DNA from: Desulfobulbaceae bacterium BRH_c16a
GTDB taxonomy: Bacteria > Desulfobacterota > Desulfobulbia > Desulfobulbales > Desulfocapsaceae
Direction of reading: 5' to 3'
Length of the DNA: 64,000 bases
Assembly (NCBI GenBank): GCA_000961725.1
Contig: LADS01000002.1
Location: 182,858-246,857, forward strand
The position numbers were made by a program, and so were the translations under genes. This document shows, one piece after another, positions 46,471-55,554 of the stretch; position 1 is the first letter of the stretch; every line of letters starts with the position of its first letter. The notes under the pieces are model-generated. The model saw only the letters and a list, made by a program, of their open reading frames with translations, did not search any database and was not told where the DNA came from.

Positions 46471-47094
46471 TCAAGATGAGCCGGCGGATCTTCGTTCATT
46501 CTTGAGGCAGTCGGTGCAGGTGTTCACAATAAACCGCGGGTCCGCTCCGTTTTCCAGGACATCCCGATAACTATGCCACTCTCCGTCATAGGGACTCAAA
46601 ATCCTGCCGCATTCATGGCAGGCTTCAATCCCGCTCTCAAGCATCTCCAGCTGGTTCAAAGCATCCTTCAGTTCGGCCACCGATTCCGACAGTGAAGACT
46701 GGGTCCTTACCAGACGCTCCGCCACTCTGACCCGTGCCCGGAGTTCATTGTCGTTGAAGGGTTTTGTCATGTAATCGTCCGCGCCGGCGTCAAAGCCCCG
46801 AACTATATCGGTCTTGCTGTCTCTTGCCGTAAGCAGAATGATGTAGGGAGGGTTCACGACCTCCATCTCCTTTACCCGTCGGCATACTTCAACCCCGTCC
46901 AGTTCCGGCATCTCCCAATCGAGGATGGCGATATGCGGCGCATCGGCCTTCTGGAGGACTGCCCAGGCCTCGGTTCCATTGGTTACGCTTTCAACGCGAT
47001 ACCCCCAGTTTTCAAGACAAACCTGGACCATCATCCGGGTAGTAAATTCATCTTCAGCAATGAGTATTTTCACTTTCTCCCCCACATATTTCAT
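46471..47094 (-). CDS. Response regulator receiver protein with Cys-rich tail
   Basis: Up to 207 residues; GTG 47073 (V8), with GGGGGAG just upstream, may be the real start. Receiver domain with ILIAEDEFTTRM acids, phospho-acceptor Asp in HIAILDWEMPELDG and the Lys in MTKPFNDNEL. After about residue 135 a short coiled-coil leads to CHECGRILSPYDGEWHSY and CTDCLKN, two CxxC pairs that could bind zinc. No DNA-binding domain. It could partner the hybrid kinase elsewhere in the window; unproven. Confidence 0.85.
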   Translation of the reverse strand: MKYVGEKVKILIAEDEFTTRMMVQVCLENWGYRVESVTNGTEAWAVLQKADAPHIAILDWEMPELDGVEVCRRVKEMEVVNPPYIILLTARDSKTDIVRGFDAGADDYMTKPFNDNELRARVRVAERLVRTQSSLSESVAELKDALNQLEMLESGIEACHECGRILSPYDGEWHSYRDVLENGADPRFIVNTCTDCLKNERRSAGSS

Positions 47095-47404
47095 CTTGAA
47101 GGCAAGCCGTTACAGATCCGGGTTACGCAGTCTTTTGGTGCGTACCGGTGAACGATTCCCTGCATATATCTCGTGTAATTATCCGGATTCTGCGACGTTT
47201 TGTCCATGAAAAAGTGACTGAGGAACTAACTGCCGCATATCATGGATATATTTATGAGTGCAACTTGACTTTTTACCATCGGAATGTCATTACATCAACA
47301 GGTAAACAGGTCGACTGATGTTCATGCAGCACGACCACTCCGGTATCTGCCCTGCTTTGAGTACCATCCGAAAACAGGCCGATATCTTCCGGCAGGAACA
47401 GATT

Positions 47405-48259
47405 ATGACGAAACAATATCATTTTTCCCTGAAAACACCTTTTCGACCCGGCAATCATCCGGATGGATCGATCTCGTCCGCGGCTTTCTGGTTTATTTTC
47501 AGCAAAGAAAAGATTCTGGTGCAGATCGCAGAAGAAGATAAAGTAAGAGTTTGTTCCTTCTCACCCGAAGATCTTGGTCTCCCGGTGATTTTCACCAGGT
47601 ATCTGGGGCGATATGGCGTTATCGACTGTTTTGTGGCGGAACTGGATGATATTCCTGCCGTTCCTCCAGCAATGCAGTTCCGCGGACTGCGCAGTCTGTT
47701 CGGCGTGATCGACGACGATCTTTTCAGCCTTGCCGGACGGGCAATACAAATAATCCACTGGCACCGGGAGCATCGCTTCTGCGGCAAATGCGCGACCCCG
47801 ATGATCGACCGCCGGTCGGAGCTCGCAAGAAAATGCCCGAACTGCGACTTTATCAGCTACCCCAGGCTCTCTCCGGCGGTCATCATGTCGGTCGTCCGGG
47901 AAGACCGGATTCTTCTCGCCCGGGCTCCGCGTTTTCCAGCCGGAATGTACAGTACTCTTGCCGGTTTTGTGGAACCGGGCGAAACCCTGGAAGAGGCGGT
48001 CAGACGTGAAGTCAGCGAGGAAGTTGCAGTCAGTATCGACAACATTCAATATGTCGCCAGCCAGCCGTGGCCCTTTCCCCACTCCATCATGATCGGTTTT
48101 TCCGCTACCTATGCCGGCGGAGAAATCCGCATAGATGAAAAGGAAATAGAGGATGCAGGATGGTTCTCGGTGGATGAGCTCCCCCAACTCCCTGCCAAAA
48201 TTTCCATTGCCCACCTGCTTATCGAAAATTTCATCAAAAAGAAGAGTAAGAAATCATGA
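47405..48259 (+). CDS. nudC: NAD+ diphosphatase / RNA deNADding enzyme NudC
   Basis: 284 residues from ATG 47405 (AGGAA upstream; an ATG at 47318 would add an unrelated 29 residues). Zinc site FCGKC and KCPNC, Nudix box GFVEPGETLEEAVRREVSEEV, and the NudC-specific SQPWPFPHSIM after it. It hydrolyses NAD(H) and NAD-capped RNA. The next gene starts at its stop codon. Confidence 0.94.
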   Translation: MTKQYHFSLKTPFRPGNHPDGSISSAAFWFIFSKEKILVQIAEEDKVRVCSFSPEDLGLPVIFTRYLGRYGVIDCFVAELDDIPAVPPAMQFRGLRSLFGVIDDDLFSLAGRAIQIIHWHREHRFCGKCATPMIDRRSELARKCPNCDFISYPRLSPAVIMSVVREDRILLARAPRFPAGMYSTLAGFVEPGETLEEAVRREVSEEVAVSIDNIQYVASQPWPFPHSIMIGFSATYAGGEIRIDEKEIEDAGWFSVDELPQLPAKISIAHLLIENFIKKKSKKS

Positions 48260-48828
48260 GCTACAACCCAATAACCGTCAACGCACTCGACGCTCCGCCA
48301 AGCACGACCACCATAATCGGGACAAATCTTATCGAGCAGGCGGTCGAAGCCTCCCGGCGCAGCTCAAGGAAAAGAATTATTCTCCCCTTGCATAAACGCC
48401 CCGACTCCTCCCTGCACCGAATGCTGAACGCCATTCAGCCCTACAGCTATATCCAGCCTCACAGGCATCTTCATCCCCCCAAGGCCGAATCGATCATTAT
48501 CCTGCAGGGCGCGATCCTCAGCTTTGTTTTCAGCGCAACAGGAGAAGTACAGGAAGTTCAGGTTATCGCCGCGGGGTCGTCGTCTTTCGGGATCGACAGC
48601 GAACCGGGAATCTTTCACACGTTTGTCTCCCTGCAAGAAGACACCGTGCTCTTCGAAGTCAAACCCGGCCCCTATGAACCCGGTTCAGATAAAGATTTTG
48701 CCGTCTGGGCACCTCGCGAGAACAGCCCGGACGCAAAAGGCTATATCGCCTCCCTCTACAGCTTTGCCGATCGGTTCGGCTGGAAGATCCCTAAGCAGGT
48801 TGCCTCCTCGGGTGAGCCGTCATTGTGA
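48256..48828 (+). CDS. WbuC-family cupin metalloprotein
   Basis: 190 residues. Cupin core with YIQPHRHLHPPKAESIIILQG, giving the His ligands and Glu, and GIFHTFVSLQEDTVLFEVKPGPY. WbuC members are often in O-antigen clusters; here it is coupled to nudC by a 4-nt overlap instead, so its role is unclear. Confidence 0.85.
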   Translation: MSYNPITVNALDAPPSTTTIIGTNLIEQAVEASRRSSRKRIILPLHKRPDSSLHRMLNAIQPYSYIQPHRHLHPPKAESIIILQGAILSFVFSATGEVQEVQVIAAGSSSFGIDSEPGIFHTFVSLQEDTVLFEVKPGPYEPGSDKDFAVWAPRENSPDAKGYIASLYSFADRFGWKIPKQVASSGEPSL

Positions 48829-48841
48829 TTTGAGACAGGAT

Positions 48842-49063
48842 TTATCTTTCAATTTCCTTTTTCATGAGCTCGAATTCGTCCCTGGATATTTCACCGCGCG
48901 CATATCGCTTCTTCAGGATATCCTCGGCTGTCTCCTTCTCGCCTTTGCTTTTTTTCAGAATGGAGAGTAGCAGAAAGATGATGATGACCCAGAAAAGAAA
49001 CATAAAAATGCCGCCGAACCACATGCCCATCCCCATGCCGTATTCGTCGTACCAGTGCATCAT
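48842..49063 (-). CDS. SHOCT-domain small membrane protein
   Basis: 73 residues from ATG 49063 (CAGGAGGATAAC upstream). One TM helix, GGIFMFLFWVIIIFLLLSIL, then the SHOCT motif ILKKRYARGEISRDEFELMK. It follows the copper ATPase gene in the same direction, a common pairing with heavy-metal transporters. Confidence 0.87.
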   Translation of the reverse strand: MMHWYDEYGMGMGMWFGGIFMFLFWVIIIFLLLSILKKSKGEKETAEDILKKRYARGEISRDEFELMKKEIER

Positions 49064-49104
49064 GTTATCCTCCTGCAATCGAATTAAGGGGGCTCTTGAC
49101 TGGC

Positions 49105-51450
49105 TCAAGTGATCGCCACTCTGCGTAGCCGAAGAGCGTTGGTAATCACAGAGACAGACGAGAGGCTCATAGCAGCCGCGGCAATCATGGGCGACAAGAG
49201 AATGCCCATAAAAGGATAGAGCACACCAGCCGCTACCGGTACGCCCAGCGAGTTGTAGACAAAGGCGAAAAACAGATTCTGCCTGATATTCGCCATAGTG
49301 GCTCTGGACAGCTTCCTGGCCCGGACGATGCCGGTGAGGTCGCCTTTGACCAGAGTGACGCCGGCCGATTCCATGGCTACGTCAGTGCCGGTCCCCATCG
49401 CGATGCCGACATGGGCCTGGGCCAGAGCGGGGGCATCGTTGATGCCGTCACCTGCCATGGCGACCATGCGGCCTTCGTCCTGAAATTTTTTCACCGCCGC
49501 AGCCTTTTGCTCGGGCAGCACCTCGGCCACGACCTCATCGATGCCGAGTTTTGCGGCCACGGCTTCGGCGGTCGCCCGGTTGTCTCCGGTGAGCATCACC
49601 AGTCGCAGGCCTTCGTTATGCAACTGGCGGATGGCGGCCGGCGCATTCTCCTTGATCGGATCGGACACCGCCAGCAGTCCGGCGAGTTCACCATCGGCGG
49701 CAACGTACATAACGGTTCGGCCCTCCTTACGCATCTCACCGGCACGCTCAGCGAGAGTCCCGGTATCGACGCCAAAATCCTCCATCAGCCTCAGATTACC
49801 AAGCAACACCCCGACTCCTGCAACATTGCCGGAAACACCCTTGCCGGTATGTGAATTGAAATCGGCAGCCTCGGCCAGTTTAATCCCACGTTCATCTGCG
49901 CCCGCGACAATGGCCGCAGCCAGTGGGTGTTCGCTGGTTTTTTCGAGGGTGGCCGAGAGCAGCAGAAGTTTTTCCTCCGTCACATTGCCGGCCAGGACCA
50001 CCTCGGTCAGTTTTGGCTTACCGAGTGTCAGGGTGCCGGTCTTGTCCACTACCAGGGTATCGATCTTGCGCATGATTTCAATAGCTTCGGCGTTCTTGAA
50101 CAAAACTCCGGAGGTGGCGCCCTTGCCGGTGGCTACCATGATAGACATTGGCGTGGCAAGCCCCAGGGCGCACGGACAGGCTATAATGAGCACTGAAACT
50201 GCTGCGACCAGGGCATGGGCCAGACGCGGGTCCGGGCCGAAATAAAACCAGACCACAAAGGAGATGAGCGCTATGACAATAACTGCCGGCACGAAATAAC
50301 CGGCTACAACATCCGCCAGCCTCTGAATCGGCGCACGGCTGCGCTGGGCCTGGGCTACCATCTGGACAATCCGGGCCAGCATTGTATCACTGCCGACCTT
50401 TTCCGCTCTCATGGTGAGCGACCCGGTGGCGTTGACGGTCGCACCGATCAACTTGTCCCCTGCCTCCTTGCCGATAGCAAGAGGTTCGCCGGAAATCATT
50501 GACTCGTCCACCGAACTTCTGCCGTCGATCACCACGCCGTCAACCGGTATCTTTTCACCAGGCCTGATCCTGAGCACATCGCCAACCTGGACATTTTCCA
50601 GGGCAACGTCAACCTCACTGCCGTCTTCATTGATCTTACGGGCCGTTTTAGGTGCCAGCCCCAGGAGCGCCTTGATGGCTTCACCGGTCCGGCTGCGAGC
50701 CCGCAGCTCAAGCACCTGACCCAGCAGGATAAGGGCGACAATAACCGCTGAAGCCTCAAAATATAACCCTACGCTGCCATCCGCTCGACGCGTGACGGCA
50801 GGGAAGATTTCAGGAAAGAGTACCGCAATCAAGCTATAGATATAGGCAAAGGAGACGCCCAGGCTGATCAGAGTGAACATGTTGAGGCTTTTATGGATCA
50901 GCGACTGCATGGCACGGACATGAAAGACCCAGCCGGCCCAGAGCACCACCGGCGTTGCCAGTATCAGCTCCAGCCAGCCGAGTGTCCGGGGAGAAGCCAG
51001 TTCTTCGATGAAATGGCCGCCCGGCAACATATCCCGCATGGCGATGAGCAGGAGAGGCACGGCGAGAATGGCACTGACGACAAACCGTTTCAGCATATAT
51101 TCATATTCCGGATCTTTTTCATTCCCTTCAAGGGTGATTTCTTGAGGTTCAAGGGCCATGCCGCACTTCGGACATGAGCCTGCCCGGTCCTGCACGACTT
51201 CAGGATGCATGGGGCAGGTGTACTGTCTGTCCGAGGTGACTTTTTTCTCGTTCCGGGACATCTGCTTTCTTAAGAAGGCCTCCGGATCGTCTTTGAATCT
51301 GGACAGACAATGATCGCTGCAGAAATAGTAGGCCTTGCCGTTATAGTCGTAACGGGTAAATTGGTTTTCCCGTCCGGTCGACATGCCGCATACCGGGTCT
51401 GTAAATTTCTTCATGCCGGATTCGTGAGGTGGAGTATCGGTGGGTGTCAT
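49105..51450 (-). CDS. copA: Copper-translocating P-type ATPase with YHS and heavy-metal-binding N-domains
   Basis: 781 residues from ATG 51450 with AAAAGGAG upstream; upstream codons lack family residues. N-terminal YHS domain ([18 protein letters not shown]), then a heavy-metal-binding domain ([21 protein letters not shown]), then eight TM helices with the ion motif [10 protein letters not shown], phosphorylation site DKTGTLT, and MLTGDN and GDGINDAP. CopA-type pumps export Cu(I). The YHS/HMBD pair replaces the usual HMA domains. The SHOCT gene is directly downstream. Confidence 0.94.
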   Translation of the reverse strand: MTPTDTPPHESGMKKFTDPVCGMSTGRENQFTRYDYNGKAYYFCSDHCLSRFKDDPEAFLRKQMSRNEKKVTSDRQYTCPMHPEVVQDRAGSCPKCGMALEPQEITLEGNEKDPEYEYMLKRFVVSAILAVPLLLIAMRDMLPGGHFIEELASPRTLGWLELILATPVVLWAGWVFHVRAMQSLIHKSLNMFTLISLGVSFAYIYSLIAVLFPEIFPAVTRRADGSVGLYFEASAVIVALILLGQVLELRARSRTGEAIKALLGLAPKTARKINEDGSEVDVALENVQVGDVLRIRPGEKIPVDGVVIDGRSSVDESMISGEPLAIGKEAGDKLIGATVNATGSLTMRAEKVGSDTMLARIVQMVAQAQRSRAPIQRLADVVAGYFVPAVIVIALISFVVWFYFGPDPRLAHALVAAVSVLIIACPCALGLATPMSIMVATGKGATSGVLFKNAEAIEIMRKIDTLVVDKTGTLTLGKPKLTEVVLAGNVTEEKLLLLSATLEKTSEHPLAAAIVAGADERGIKLAEAADFNSHTGKGVSGNVAGVGVLLGNLRLMEDFGVDTGTLAERAGEMRKEGRTVMYVAADGELAGLLAVSDPIKENAPAAIRQLHNEGLRLVMLTGDNRATAEAVAAKLGIDEVVAEVLPEQKAAAVKKFQDEGRMVAMAGDGINDAPALAQAHVGIAMGTGTDVAMESAGVTLVKGDLTGIVRARKLSRATMANIRQNLFFAFVYNSLGVPVAAGVLYPFMGILLSPMIAAAAMSLSSVSVITNALRLRRVAIT

Positions 51451-51947
51451 TTGGTTCTCCTTTTCCCGTAGAAAGGATTTCCTCGAAGCAGGAGCGGATA
51501 CTGGAATTACTCTATCCATCCACCAGGGTTTTCGCAAGTTTCCCATCTTGTTTGTTTCACAGTCCGGCACACCATCTGCAAAGGATTCTGCTGAGAACAA
51601 TATGAAAAAAACAGAGGGAAGTCACTGAATGACTGCGGGAATGGATGCGCGAGGATCCGGCATGTCAATTGGGCAAAAACAATCAGACACAGGTGCCGGA
51701 AGAAAACAAGGAAATGAACGGTTAAAATTTGGCGTACGATACCAGTTCGAGCAACAAAAAAAAAGAAGGCTTGAACCATTCTTGAAACCAAGAAACGGAT
51801 CAACCCGCAAAGCGAAATCATCCCGTTTACGGCAAATCTTGAGGATTTCCCTTGAAAACAATCGGATGCTCTTGAAAATGAAGAATATTTTTAACCCCTG
51901 CCGGGAAAAAGCCAGGGGTTAGAATATCCTATAAAAACCTTTTTAAA
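51451..51947. other. 500-bp region without a confident gene between copA and the cold-shock gene
   Basis: A plus-strand frame at 51629-51922 (97 codons) is rich in Lys/Arg, has no good ribosome-binding site or family match, and is not called. A hairpin, AACCCCTG.../CAGGGGTT, at about 51894-51920 has no T-tract on either strand. The rest holds the copA promoter region; I saw no clear metal-regulator operator. Confidence 0.5.
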
Positions 51948-52148
51948 TCAGCGTTTTTTAACGTTAGCTGCTGCCGGACCTTTGGCTCCATCAACTACGT
52001 CGAAACTTACACGCTCTCCTTCCTGGAGCGATTTGAAGCCGTCTGCCAGGATCGCTGTGTGATGTACGAAGACATCCTTGCCACCATCCTGCTCGATAAA
52101 TCCAAAACCTTTAGAATCATTAAACCATTTTACAGTTCCTTCAGCCAT
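51948..52148 (-). CDS. Cold-shock domain protein (CspA family)
   Basis: 66 residues. Has the RNP1 motif [11 protein letters not shown] and RNP2 DVFVHHTAI with GTVKWFND at the start, and [11 protein letters not shown] at the end. It binds single-stranded nucleic acid. Its leader has two hairpins at 52171-52214. Confidence 0.97.
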   Translation of the reverse strand: MAEGTVKWFNDSKGFGFIEQDGGKDVFVHHTAILADGFKSLQEGERVSFDVVDGAKGPAAANVKKR

Positions 52149-52170
52149 TGTAACTACTCCTTGTGCATTA

Positions 52171-52214
52171 TGCGACCTTGTCGCACAGTTGTGTGGTCGG
52201 TTCCGTTCGGAACC
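52171..52214 (-). promoter_or_regulatory. Two hairpins in the cold-shock gene leader
   Basis: TGCGAC-CTT-GTCGCA (52171-52185) and GGTTCC-GTTC-GGAACC (52199-52214) lie 23-66 nt upstream of the csp start. Csp mRNA leaders commonly fold in temperature-dependent ways, so this may be regulatory. Confidence 0.5.
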
Positions 52215-52363
52215 ATTGTGAACAAACTAAACATATCCTATCGATATATTTAGAAATTGAAAAAAATATATATACTCGATTGCCGTTTTGGGGAAATCTG
52301 GTGGAAGCAAGAATGGTTGATCTCTTCGAACTCATTGCTTGTAGAGTGTCCGGTCTGGATGAA

Positions 52364-52630
52364 TTATCTGCGCCGTGCGCCTTTTTTAACTGGAGGCTTC
52401 GCCTCATTACAGACAAGCGTCCGGTTTTTGTACTCTTTCCCGTTCAAACCTTCCATTACCTTATGTCCTTCAGATCTGGTAGACATCTCGACAAAGCCAA
52501 AACCTTTCGATTGTCCGGAAAATTGATCGACAATAAGCTTGGCGCTGACGACACTGCCAAATTGGCCACATAATTCAGAAAGTTCGGGTTCGGTTATATT
52601 ATAAGGTAGGCTACCTATAAAAAGTTTCAT
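52364..52630 (-). CDS. RRM-type RNA-binding protein
   Basis: 88 residues from ATG 52630 (AGAGGAGAACCAGC upstream). RNP2 KLFIGSLPYNI and RNP1 KGFGFVEMSTR mark one RNA-recognition motif, with a basic tail PPVKKGARRR. These small glycine-poor RRM proteins are common in Desulfobacterota and cyanobacteria and may act in cold adaptation beside the csp gene. Confidence 0.93.
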   Translation of the reverse strand: MKLFIGSLPYNITEPELSELCGQFGSVVSAKLIVDQFSGQSKGFGFVEMSTRSEGHKVMEGLNGKEYKNRTLVCNEAKPPVKKGARRR

Positions 52631-52840
52631 GCTGGTTCTCCTCTTTGAATTTATCAGCAAAAACTTTTAAGGTATCTATTAGGGCTACACTTCAAAGGAT
52701 ATCAAGAAAAGAATGTGCTATTTGCTTTTTTTGTTACGATACTCTAGATCATGTCTCCTTGTTTTACAAGGTAATTTTTGGTGAGGATCTTACAAATCGA
52801 TTTTTTGTCTTCTGCCGTAATTGATTCCCGCAGCGGCGAA

Positions 52841-54139
52841 CTAGATATCTCGACTGTCGGGCTGGAGCCATTTTCTGCCGACGATCATGTACAGCGTCAC
52901 CGAAGAAAGGATCAGATAGCCGAACATCTGGGCATTTTTCGTCTTGAGGATAAAGGCGATTATCACAATAATCACAGCACTTGTGAGAAAAAACAACGGT
53001 TTGGGAATTCGCTTCAAGATCACCCGGCCGAAATGGGCGAAACGAACATGACTGACCATAAGTCCGACGGAGAGCGCCGCGAAAATCCACAGCCAGTCGG
53101 GATTGACGCATAAGGCTGCGCCGAGAACAATGAGCGCTCCGGCAGGACTCGGCAGTCCATTGAATATCCCGTCGGGCAGATCCGTTCGTTTTTTATCGAC
53201 GGCAACAAAACGGACCAGTCGATACGCCACCCCGACAAAGAAAACCAGACTGAAGAACGTGGCATACGAGCCATCTTTTGCCAGTATGACATAGGCCGGA
53301 GAAAGGCCGAAACTGACAAAATCGGCGATGTCGTCCAGATATGGCCCGTATTTGGTCCCACCATGCTTGCTCGCCATTCTGCCGTCGAAAAGATCAAACA
53401 GCTGCCCTAGAATGATGGCAAAAATCGCCCAGGCAAAATAGCCGTTATGGGTAAGGATAAGACTGGCAATGCCGCAGAAGAAATTGAGGCTCGAGAGGAT
53501 ATCGGCATAAAGCCTGTTGGGAATAAACTTAAAGAATATCGATGCCGAGGCCAGGATAATACAGGCCAGCATCACTTCATTGACCATGTTTATAAAGCCG
53601 TTATTCTGATCCAGTAACGCGCAGTAGATGACCAGGGCAAAACAAATAATGGCCTTGATTTTGCCAAAATTGTTCGCCGCCCCTGAAATACGGAGAATGG
53701 ATAGAATTTTCCTGGCAAAAAATTGTCCTAAAAACTCGACTCCCACCAAAATCCACACCAGCTCCGGCGACATCACTCCGGCATAGGCAAACCCGACCAG
53801 GGGGGGCAGGTAGGTCAGCTTGTCGCACACCGGATCCAGCCACTCCCCCAATTCCGTGGTAAGATCGCAGGTTCTGGCGACTACCCCGTCGACACCGTCC
53901 AGGATTGCGGCAAAGGTGAATATAAAGATAGCAAGGGATTGCAAGCTGGAATAGAAATAAAGGAAAAATCCGAATATGGCCATCCCCGCCCGCCAGTAAC
54001 AGATAGCATTGGGATGCAGAAGCCAGAGATGCGAAAAGACAAACTCCTGCATCGACTTCTTGTGAATCGTCCGGGAGAACCAGAAATAAAATCCGGTCCC
54101 GAGCGAGGCTGCGGCTATGATCACCAGTAATCTTTCCAT
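52841..54139 (-). CDS. Fused double CDP-alcohol phosphatidyltransferase
   Basis: 432 residues from ATG 54139 (start uncertain; ATG 54244 possible). Two complete CDP-alcohol transferase halves in one chain. The first has the full motif DG-x2-AR-x8-G-x3-D-x3-D as DGVVARTCDLTTELGEWLD at residues 84-102, continuing to D106. The second, near residue 270, reads DGRMASKHGGTKYGPYLDD followed by IAD; Arg is Ser and the spacing is one residue shorter. They resemble PgsA-like and PssA-like enzymes. It makes phospholipid headgroups, possibly two products from one polypeptide. Confidence 0.85.
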   Translation of the reverse strand: MERLLVIIAAASLGTGFYFWFSRTIHKKSMQEFVFSHLWLLHPNAICYWRAGMAIFGFFLYFYSSLQSLAIFIFTFAAILDGVDGVVARTCDLTTELGEWLDPVCDKLTYLPPLVGFAYAGVMSPELVWILVGVEFLGQFFARKILSILRISGAANNFGKIKAIICFALVIYCALLDQNNGFINMVNEVMLACIILASASIFFKFIPNRLYADILSSLNFFCGIASLILTHNGYFAWAIFAIILGQLFDLFDGRMASKHGGTKYGPYLDDIADFVSFGLSPAYVILAKDGSYATFFSLVFFVGVAYRLVRFVAVDKKRTDLPDGIFNGLPSPAGALIVLGAALCVNPDWLWIFAALSVGLMVSHVRFAHFGRVILKRIPKPLFFLTSAVIIVIIAFILKTKNAQMFGYLILSSVTLYMIVGRKWLQPDSRDI

Positions 54140-54267
54140 ATCTCGTCTTGGTAAAAGGAGTGCACTGCGGGGACATACCGCCTTGTTAATTTTCGCCTGT
54201 TTACCATTTTGCCGGAGAAAAGTCCATTTCCGAGGCATCGGCAATGTGACTAAAGAACGACAACCTC

Positions 54268-55554
54268 CTAGAAACCGTCAATCATTCGAGTAAGACGGAA
54301 TGTGTTGGCAAACACCGTGCGCAGCACCGCCACATAATTATACTGTGCCCTGGACAGACTGGTGATGGCATCCAGCAGATCCGATTCCCGCTGCAGCCCC
54401 TCATCATACTTGAGCTGGGTTATGCGCAGATTCTCCTCGGCCTGTTCAATTGAGCGGGTGGCCACTTCAACGTTTTCAAGGCTTACCTGAAAATCGATGT
54501 GAAGATTGTTCAGGTCGGTCAGGAAGATGTTTTTCAGTTCCGCAAGCTCATACTGAATGGAGCGCGACTCGAGTCTGGCTCTGGCAACTGTTGCCTCGGT
54601 GGTGTAGCCCTGAAACAGATTCATCGACAGCATCAGCTGAGCCCGCAGTTCCTCATCGTCGATTGCCCCGTTGCCGTTCAACATGTCGTCATCATACTTC
54701 CGGTAGCTGCCGATCACATCCACCCTTGGATAGTAGCCTCCCTTCTCAGCCTCGGCCTGGGCGGCGGCAGCGTCCACTCCCAGCTCCAGCGCCTTGAGTT
54801 CACTCCTTCCGGCCAGCATCCTGGCCACATAGTCCTCTTTGTCCACCAGCGGGGGGAGACGATTGAATTCGGCAAAGTCGAGGTCGTCGAGGTTGAGTTC
54901 GCTGCCCACCTGGCGCGAAAGAACGTTGACGCTTTTTTTCAAGCTTGCCTCTGCCGCTTTGGCGGTGATGTCGGCATCGTCATAATCAACCCGGAATTTG
55001 AGCAACTCGTTTTTACCGATAAGCCCAACCTGGTATCTGCTTTCCCCGTCCCGGTAGATTTTCCCCAGGGTCTGAAAAGCGGATTCGGCGACTTCGAGAT
55101 TGGCCCGTCGCTCATACACCTCCAGATAGGCAAGGGCAACATTCAACTGCACGTCCTGCTTTACTCCCTGCAGCCTGAACTTTTCGACTTCATTAATAAT
55201 TTCAGCCGACTGAATGTTATATCTGTCGCGAAACCCAGAAAAAACATTCCAGCTTATTCTGCCTACGGCGACGGAATTTTCTCTCGATTCAAGAAAGCTT
55301 TCATCATCGAGACGGTTGACGGTATAGGATGTGTCAACCCACGGATAATAGCCGCCTCTGGCCCGGATAATATCTTTTTCGCTCTGTTCGAGACGGGTCA
55401 CGTACTGCTGGACGACCTCACGGTTGTTCAGGGCCAAAGCCTGCATCCCGGCAAGATCGATGGCATGGCCGACCGAAGCACAAGACACCACGGTAGCGAT
55501 AATGGTCGCCCTCATGAGATTCACGGCAGCTGTTTGAGACTTAAATAGTTTCAT
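54268..55554 (-). CDS. TolC-family outer-membrane efflux protein
   Basis: 428 residues from ATG 55554 (AAAGGAGTCGAACAG upstream). Signal peptide ending near VGHA, then two repeated helical halves (LNNREVVQQYVTRLEQSEKDI, DAAAAQAEAEKGGYYPRVDV) and the closing YNYVAVLRTVFANTFRLT. It forms the exit duct for the RND pump, whose stop overlaps its start by 14 nt. Confidence 0.92.
   Translation of the reverse strand: MKLFKSQTAAVNLMRATIIATVVSCASVGHAIDLAGMQALALNNREVVQQYVTRLEQSEKDIIRARGGYYPWVDTSYTVNRLDDESFLESRENSVAVGRISWNVFSGFRDRYNIQSAEIINEVEKFRLQGVKQDVQLNVALAYLEVYERRANLEVAESAFQTLGKIYRDGESRYQVGLIGKNELLKFRVDYDDADITAKAAEASLKKSVNVLSRQVGSELNLDDLDFAEFNRLPPLVDKEDYVARMLAGRSELKALELGVDAAAAQAEAEKGGYYPRVDVIGSYRKYDDDMLNGNGAIDDEELRAQLMLSMNLFQGYTTEATVARARLESRSIQYELAELKNIFLTDLNNLHIDFQVSLENVEVATRSIEQAEENLRITQLKYDEGLQRESDLLDAITSLSRAQYNYVAVLRTVFANTFRLTRMIDGF

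Noticed and set aside
51629..51922. 97-codon Lys/Arg-rich plus-strand frame
   Set aside because: No good start site, no similarity recognised and an A-rich biased composition; probably chance.
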